From an uncultured Mailhella sp. (lineage in GTDB: Bacteria; Desulfobacterota; Desulfovibrionia; Desulfovibrionales; Desulfovibrionaceae): a stretch of 64,000 bases of DNA. Below the pieces are notes generated by a model. The model worked only from the letters and a program-made list of their open reading frames with translations, was not told the origin of the DNA and made no database searches. Position 1 is the first letter of the stretch; each line of letters starts with the position of its first letter. The stretch lies in the NCBI RefSeq assembly GCF_963931295.1, contig NZ_OZ007001.1, positions 806,001 to 870,000 on the forward strand, in the 5' to 3' direction. Made by a program: the position numbers and the translations under genes. Positions 59,672 to 64,000 of this stretch are shown piece after piece.

Positions 59672-61552
59672 ATGACACATTATTCCTGCATCGTCGTCGG
59701 GGCCGGACACGCCGGCTGTGAAGCGGCCATGGCGCTCGCCCGTCTGGGCCACAACGTGCTCGTCGTCACCAGCAACGTGGACCGCATCGGTCATCTTTCC
59801 TGCAATCCCGCCATCGGCGGCCTGGCCAAGGGGCATCTGGTGCGCGAAATCGACGCCCTCGGCGGCTGCATGGGCAAATGGGCCGACGAAGCCGGCATTC
59901 AGTTCCGCATTCTGAACGCCAGCAAGGGCCCGGCCGTGCGCGCCCGCCGCGCCCAGATAGACCGCGAATCCTATCTTGCCGCGGTCAAGCGCGACATGTT
60001 CGCGCAGGAAGGCCTCACCATCTGGCAGGACATGGTTACCGACATTCTTGCGGAAAACGGCAAAGTCGTCGGCGTGCGCACCCGGCTCGGCAAGGAATTT
60101 CTCGCCGATCACGTGCTGCTCACCACGGGCACCTTCCTGTGCGGCCTCGTCCACGTGGGCCTCGTGCATTACAGCGCCGGCCGCTTCGGCGACTCCGCCG
60201 CCATGAGCCTTTCCGATTCCCTGCGCTCGCTCGGCCTCACCCTCGGCCGTCTCAAGACCGGCACCACACCGCGCCTTCTGGCAAGCTCCATCGACTTCGA
60301 CGCCATGGAAGCCCAGTACGGCGACAATCCGCCGCAGGGCTTCAGCTTCAGCGGCCCCGGCCCGGTGCTGCCGCAGGTGCCCTGCTTCATCACCTGGACC
60401 AACGAACACACCCACGACATCATCCGCTCCGGCATGGACCGCTCGCCTCTCTTCACCGGCGTCATCACCGGCGTGGGCGCGCGCTACTGCCCTTCCGTGG
60501 AGGACAAGGTGGCCCGCTTCCCCGAACGCGAACGCCATCACGTCTTCATCGAACCCGAAGGTCTGAACCGCGAAGAATATTACGCCAACGGCATTTCCAC
60601 CAGCCTGCCACTGGACATTCAGGAAAAGATGGTCAACTCCATCCGCGGTCTGGAACACGCCAAAATCGTGCGTCCGGGCTACGCCATCGAGTACGACTAC
60701 GTGAATCCCGTGCAGCTGCGTCCCACCTTTGAAACCCGCAAGGTGGACGGCCTGTGGCTCGCCGGTCAGATCAACGGCACCTCCGGCTACGAGGAAGCCG
60801 CCGCGCAGGGCCTGTGGGCCGCGCTCAACATGGACGCCAAAATCAGAGGCCGCGAACCTTTCCTGCCCGCCAGAAGCGAAGCCTACATGGCCGTGCTGGC
60901 CGACGAACTGGTCACCAAGGGCACCAACGAGCCGTTCCGCATGTTCACCTCGCGCGCGGAATACCGCCTTCTGCTGCGCGAAGACAACGCCGACGCCCGC
61001 CTCACCCCGCGCGGCCGCGACATCGGCCTTGTGGGCGACGAGCAGTGGCGCGTCTTCCGCGACAGGCAGCAGAGCCTGCACGCGCTCATGGACAAGCTGA
61101 CCTCCGTGCGCCTCACCCCCGACGCCGCCACGCAGGCCGCCTTTGCCGAACTCGGCGAGCCCTGCCCCACGCAGGCCGTCACGCTGGCCGATCTCGGCCG
61201 CCGTCCGCAGCTTCCGCTGCGCCGCCTTTCCGTGTTCCTGCCGGAACTGGACAGCGCCCCCGACGACGTGCTTCAGGAAACGGAAATCATTCTGCGCTAC
61301 TCCGGCTATCTGGAACTTCAGGACGAACTCGTGCGCCGAGCGGCGCGTCAGGAAGCCATACGCCTGCCCGAAGACATGGACTACACAGGCATTTCCGGAC
61401 TGTCGCGGGAAATTCAGGAAAAGCTGAACGCCATTCGTCCCCTCACGCTGGGGCAGGCCGGACGCATTTCCGGCGTCACGCCCGCAGCGCTCGCCTGTCT
61501 GGAAATCGAGCTGAAAAAGCGCGGTCTTCTCCGGACGGACAACCAGCGCTGA
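59672..61552 (+). CDS. mnmG: tRNA uridine-5-carboxymethylaminomethyl modification enzyme MnmG
   Basis: 626 residues, full length. FAD enzyme that, with MnmE, modifies wobble uridine 34. N-terminal FAD motif VVGAGHAGCEAAMALAR, CNPAIGGLAKGHLVREIDAL, TTGTFLCG, LKTGTTPRL, and the FTSRAEYRLLLREDNAD signature near residue 435; C-terminal helical domain for MnmE and tRNA. The ATG at 59672 has no clear Shine-Dalgarno sequence. Longer frames reach into the spacer, but the homologous N terminus begins here. Also called gidA; no rsmG follows. Confidence 0.96.
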   Translation: MTHYSCIVVGAGHAGCEAAMALARLGHNVLVVTSNVDRIGHLSCNPAIGGLAKGHLVREIDALGGCMGKWADEAGIQFRILNASKGPAVRARRAQIDRESYLAAVKRDMFAQEGLTIWQDMVTDILAENGKVVGVRTRLGKEFLADHVLLTTGTFLCGLVHVGLVHYSAGRFGDSAAMSLSDSLRSLGLTLGRLKTGTTPRLLASSIDFDAMEAQYGDNPPQGFSFSGPGPVLPQVPCFITWTNEHTHDIIRSGMDRSPLFTGVITGVGARYCPSVEDKVARFPERERHHVFIEPEGLNREEYYANGISTSLPLDIQEKMVNSIRGLEHAKIVRPGYAIEYDYVNPVQLRPTFETRKVDGLWLAGQINGTSGYEEAAAQGLWAALNMDAKIRGREPFLPARSEAYMAVLADELVTKGTNEPFRMFTSRAEYRLLLREDNADARLTPRGRDIGLVGDEQWRVFRDRQQSLHALMDKLTSVRLTPDAATQAAFAELGEPCPTQAVTLADLGRRPQLPLRRLSVFLPELDSAPDDVLQETEIILRYSGYLELQDELVRRAARQEAIRLPEDMDYTGISGLSREIQEKLNAIRPLTLGQAGRISGVTPAALACLEIELKKRGLLRTDNQR

Positions 61553-61600
61553 CGCGCCCTGCGCAGCGCAGGCTTTTGGGGCGGGAGAATCCGCCTTTTC

Positions 61601-61635
61601 AGAGCTGTTCACGGTCTTCGTGGACAGCTCTTTGT
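61601..61635 (+). terminator. terminator after mnmG
   Basis: AGAGCTGTTCACG (61601-61613) pairs with CGTGGACAGCTCT (61619-61631, one T-G pair) around a five-base loop, followed by TTTGTTT. Confidence 0.85.
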
Positions 61636-62069
61636 TTCTTCCCTCACGGCGCGCCTCTGAGGCGCAGACAGGCTTCTTCGGCGGGCCGCCCGCGTCTTCC
61701 TTCAGAAGCGTCGTAAAAGGAGCTTGAAGCATTCAGTTCCGGAGGATGCGCCACGCTGCCGCGCAGTTCCGGCAGAATCCCGTGAACGGCAAAAACACCT
61801 TTCCTGAAAGACGCTCTTCCCTCCGCTTCCGCAAAGAGGCCATAGCTCAGCGCTGTTGTTCATCGGCTGCACCAGACCTGCCCGGCGCGCCCGCTTCTAT
61901 CGGGTCAGAGGCCGCGGCACCCGACGCTCAAAAGCCCGCTGCCGAAAGGTCTGCCGTGCAACGCCGCGGCAAGTTTTGCATAAAAACAATAAAAATAAGT
62001 AATATCAGTATATTAAATATTACACTCGCACTTTTTTCAAAAAAAATCGCGAAGAGGGCAAATTTTCTG

Positions 62070-62098
62070 TTGACAGAAGGGGGCATTTTCCATAAACA
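62070..62098 (+). promoter_or_regulatory. promoter of the tRNA cluster
   Basis: TTGACA (62070-62075), 17-base spacer, TAAACA (62093-62098), 14 bases before tRNA-Val. Confidence 0.8.
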
Positions 62099-62111
62099 CA
62101 TACCTGCGCAT

Positions 62112-62187
62112 GGGCAGTTAGCTCAGTTGGTAGAGCATCGCCTTCACACGGCGGGGGTCACAGGTTCAAGTCCTGTACTGCCCACCA
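62112..62187 (+). tRNA. tRNA-Val (anticodon CAC)
   Basis: A 76-base cloverleaf: acceptor GGGCAGT/ACTGCCC, D arm GCTC/GAGC, anticodon loop TTCACAC, T arm ACAGG/CCTGT with TTCAAGT, and an encoded CCA. Reads the GTG valine codon. Confidence 0.97.
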
Positions 62188-62197
62188 TGCGAAAAGT

Positions 62198-62274
<77 letters not shown>

Positions 62275-62310
62275 CTTTTGTTTAAAAGGGTTTTTGCCCA
62301 CTCCATATTT

Positions 62311-62387
<77 letters not shown>

Positions 62388-62394
62388 TTCAAGG

Positions 62395-62426
62395 TCCTGC
62401 AAACATGTGTTGCGGGGCTTTTTTTT
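62395..62426 (+). terminator. terminator of the tRNA cluster
   Basis: CCTGCAA pairs with TTGCGGG (one G-T pair) followed by a long T run of nine. Confidence 0.8.
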
Positions 62427-63386
62427 TACCCTGCGGGGAACGGCTCCGTGCGTGGACGGCGACTGCCGTTGCGGACGGCCTGATTGCAAGGCTGCGCCCG
62501 CCAGGGGCCGCCCCACGTTTGGGGAGAAAGGCCGACGACAAGCGCGGAGTGCCGCTTCGAGGCGGTCAAGAACGTCCTTAGCGAAGCACGACGCTCAAGC
62601 CCCGAAGCGCTCGCGACGCCCTCCCCGGGAGAGCACGACGCACGCTCCTGCACTGAGCGCAGTCCGTTGTTTCAGCCAACGCGGCGTATCGGTTTCGGAA
62701 GCACTGTGCGCACGCGTGCGCCTGCGCGGAGCGCGGCCCCTGTTTCTGCCGGGCCTCGTCCTTATTTCCGAGCCGGACTCGGCGCAGCGATTTCGGACGC
62801 TCAACACGCGCACGTCTCACGAAATGAATCGCACGCCCTGTTTTTCCGTGCCGTCCGCCTCCCTTGATGAAACACAGAGCAAAAGCATCTGCGCCGCGTG
62901 CAGCGCACGTCTTCTGCGCCGGGCATTCTTCTCGGCCTTCCCCGGTCACCGTTCCAGAGACAACGACGGTCCGAACTTTCGGACCGTCGTTTTTGCCCGC
63001 ATCTTCATCCCCGTTCCGCGGCAATCCGGGGCGACGACTCAGCGCTTCTCGAACGGTCCGGAAAAACCGCAGACGGCCACCTTCCTGTACAGCGTCTGCG
63101 CGAATGCGAAGTTCGCGCGCCGTGCGGGTCATGTTGCCCAGCTTCGGCAACGCGCCTCGCGGATGCTCTCCGGCATGCGTCGGGGGAGAGGCGTCAACGA
63201 CTCTGCCCGCCCGCGCCAATTTTCCCCTCCGGCATCGGGAAAAGCCGCCCGCAGTCTGCGGCGCTCTCCGCGGGATCGAGCCCGACACGCAGAAGAGGAA
63301 CCCCGCCCCTCACTCCCCCCCTTCCTCCGCGCCTTCTTTGCCCGTCGTCTTGAAGCCTCATCGCCACATTCTTCGCGCTGCGCGTC
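62427..63386. other. GC-rich spacer with an orphan terminator
   Basis: No supported gene over about 1 kb. It includes a very strong terminator-type hairpin (62963-62994) although no gene precedes it after the tRNA terminator; a non-coding RNA or a decayed gene could lie at about 62430-62960. Confidence 0.5.
62963..62994 (+). terminator. strong intrinsic terminator with no gene upstream
   Basis: ACGACGGTCCGA pairs perfectly with TCGGACCGTCGT (12 bp, four-base loop), followed by TTTT on the plus strand. Confidence 0.8.
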
Positions 63387-63414
63387 TTGACATTTATTTA
63401 GTAATCACTAAAAA
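63387..63414 (+). promoter_or_regulatory. promoter with embedded palindromic operator for the radical SAM gene
   Basis: TTGACA (63387-63392), 16-base spacer, TAAAAA (63409-63414). Between them lies TTTAGTAATCACTAAA (63397-63412), a palindrome with 6-bp arms around AATC, placed to block polymerase. The regulator is unknown. Confidence 0.6.
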
Positions 63415-63454
63415 TTTATACAGACAAAAGCTTCAACCTTCACGGAGTCTTCTC

Positions 63455-64000
63455 ATGACGTTCACGGAACCAGCCATGCGCCCGCCGCAGGAAGCCCGTT
63501 CCCTGCTCCTGCGCGCCACCCAGGGCTGCACCTACAATAAATGTCACTTCTGCTACGTGTCGCGCGGCTATCCTTTCATGGCGGTCACGGAGAATGATCT
63601 CGAACACGAGATTTTTTCCCTGCGGCCCATGTTCTCCGACCACACGCCCGTGTACATGACCGGCTCCAATCCTTTCGCCCTGCCCACGGAAAAGCTGCGG
63701 GCGTACCTGCGCGTGCTGCGCAGGCTCGTGCCTCACTTCCAGCGCGTGAGCATGCAGAGCCGCATTGCCGACATCGGACACAAGAGCGACGAAGAGCTGC
63801 GCGAACTGCGCGACATGGGCCTCACGCATCTCTACATCGGCACGGAAAACGGCGACGACAGCGTGCTTGCGCTCATGAACAAGGGGCAGACCGCCGCCGA
63901 AATCGTGGAGCAGCTGCTGCGCCTCGACGAGGCCGGTCTTACCTACACCACTTTCTACATTCTCGGCATGGGCGGCAAGGGAAAGGGCCGCTCCAGCGGC
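63455..64000 (+). CDS. radical SAM protein, N-terminal part (runs off the window)
   Basis: 182 codons are present; the frame is open at 64000. The SAM-cluster motif is CTYNKCHFC near residue 25, followed by TGSNPFALP and the barrel strands MGLTHLYIGTENGDDSVL and TYTTFYILGMGGKGKG. The latter resembles the Elp3/coproporphyrinogen-type radical SAM enzymes. The reaction is not predictable from this half. ATG at 63455 with GGAG. It has its own promoter with a palindromic site. Confidence 0.9.
   Translation, partial: MTFTEPAMRPPQEARSLLLRATQGCTYNKCHFCYVSRGYPFMAVTENDLEHEIFSLRPMFSDHTPVYMTGSNPFALPTEKLRAYLRVLRRLVPHFQRVSMQSRIADIGHKSDEELRELRDMGLTHLYIGTENGDDSVLALMNKGQTAAEIVEQLLRLDEAGLTYTTFYILGMGGKGKGRSSG

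Larger units (their letters stand above)
61553..62111. other. spacer between mnmG and the tRNA genes
   Basis: Terminator for mnmG, a GC-rich stretch without a gene, then an AT-rich tract (about 61978-62060) that may be an UP element for the tRNA promoter. Confidence 0.6.

Noticed and set aside
61840..61920. GCCATAGCTCAGCGC, which looks like a tRNA D arm
   Set aside because: No acceptor stem, anticodon arm or T arm can be built around it.

Overview
The window is chromosomal DNA from a GC-rich bacterium, most likely a Desulfovibrionaceae member (Desulfovibrio, Bilophila or Mailhella type). This rests on the F1-plus-b/b' ATP synthase cluster without the a and c subunits, on bS21, YqeY, MutS2, DnaG and RpoD in one block, on a P-type ATPase with a small partner protein behind a Fur-like site, and on protein sequences that read like this family. 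The placement is inferred from gene content and recall, not from a search. No prophage, CRISPR array, insertion sequence or rRNA was seen.

Layout. 1-2574: start of a P1B-type metal ATPase and its small partner behind a Fur-like site, then a long empty spacer with a 31-bp direct repeat. 2575-4512: Old Yellow Enzyme-type flavin/FeS reductase. 4738-10045: biotin locus: sodium:solute symporter, fused bioD-bioA, bioB, a BirA-type operator, and divergent birA. 10447-14716: pgk, tkt, rpe and a MerR-type regulator. 15256-20637: ABC-F protein, tRNA m1A58 methyltransferase, a hypothetical gene and a DEAD-box helicase. 21303-26265: cpoB/ybgF-like lipoprotein, a PLDc_N membrane protein, lspA and ileS. 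26560-29704: small membrane protein, LtaS/sulfatase-like enzyme and an MBL-fold hydrolase. 30326-32775: three-gene ABC export-type system with a DUF3299-like secreted protein. 33031-34767: alkaline phosphatase. 34768-35762: repeat-rich spacer. 35763-41548: atpF'-F-H-A-G-D-C. 42938-46996: rodA, proC, ndk and a C-terminal processing protease. 47211-50077: a HisD-like fragment coupled to an EF-G paralogue. 50674-52104: rsmA, HU and a small membrane protein. 52561-59269: rpsU-yqeY-mutS2-dnaG-rpoD, an expanded macromolecular-synthesis cluster. 59672-61552: mnmG. 62112-62387: tRNA-Val and two identical tRNA-Asp genes. 63455-64000: start of a radical SAM protein.

Most of the window is housekeeping. 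The unusual points are the P-type ATPase whose CPC position reads YSC, behind a Fur-like site; the BioD-BioA fusion coupled to a symporter; the degenerate ~13-bp tandem array and long hairpin between phoA and atpC; the HisD-like protein coupled to the EF-G paralogue; terminator-like hairpins placed before rodA and rpsU; and a palindrome lying inside the promoter of the radical SAM gene. About 9 kb lies in spacers longer than 300 bp. These are GC-rich and hold no gene I can support. All start sites and promoters are predictions read by eye.
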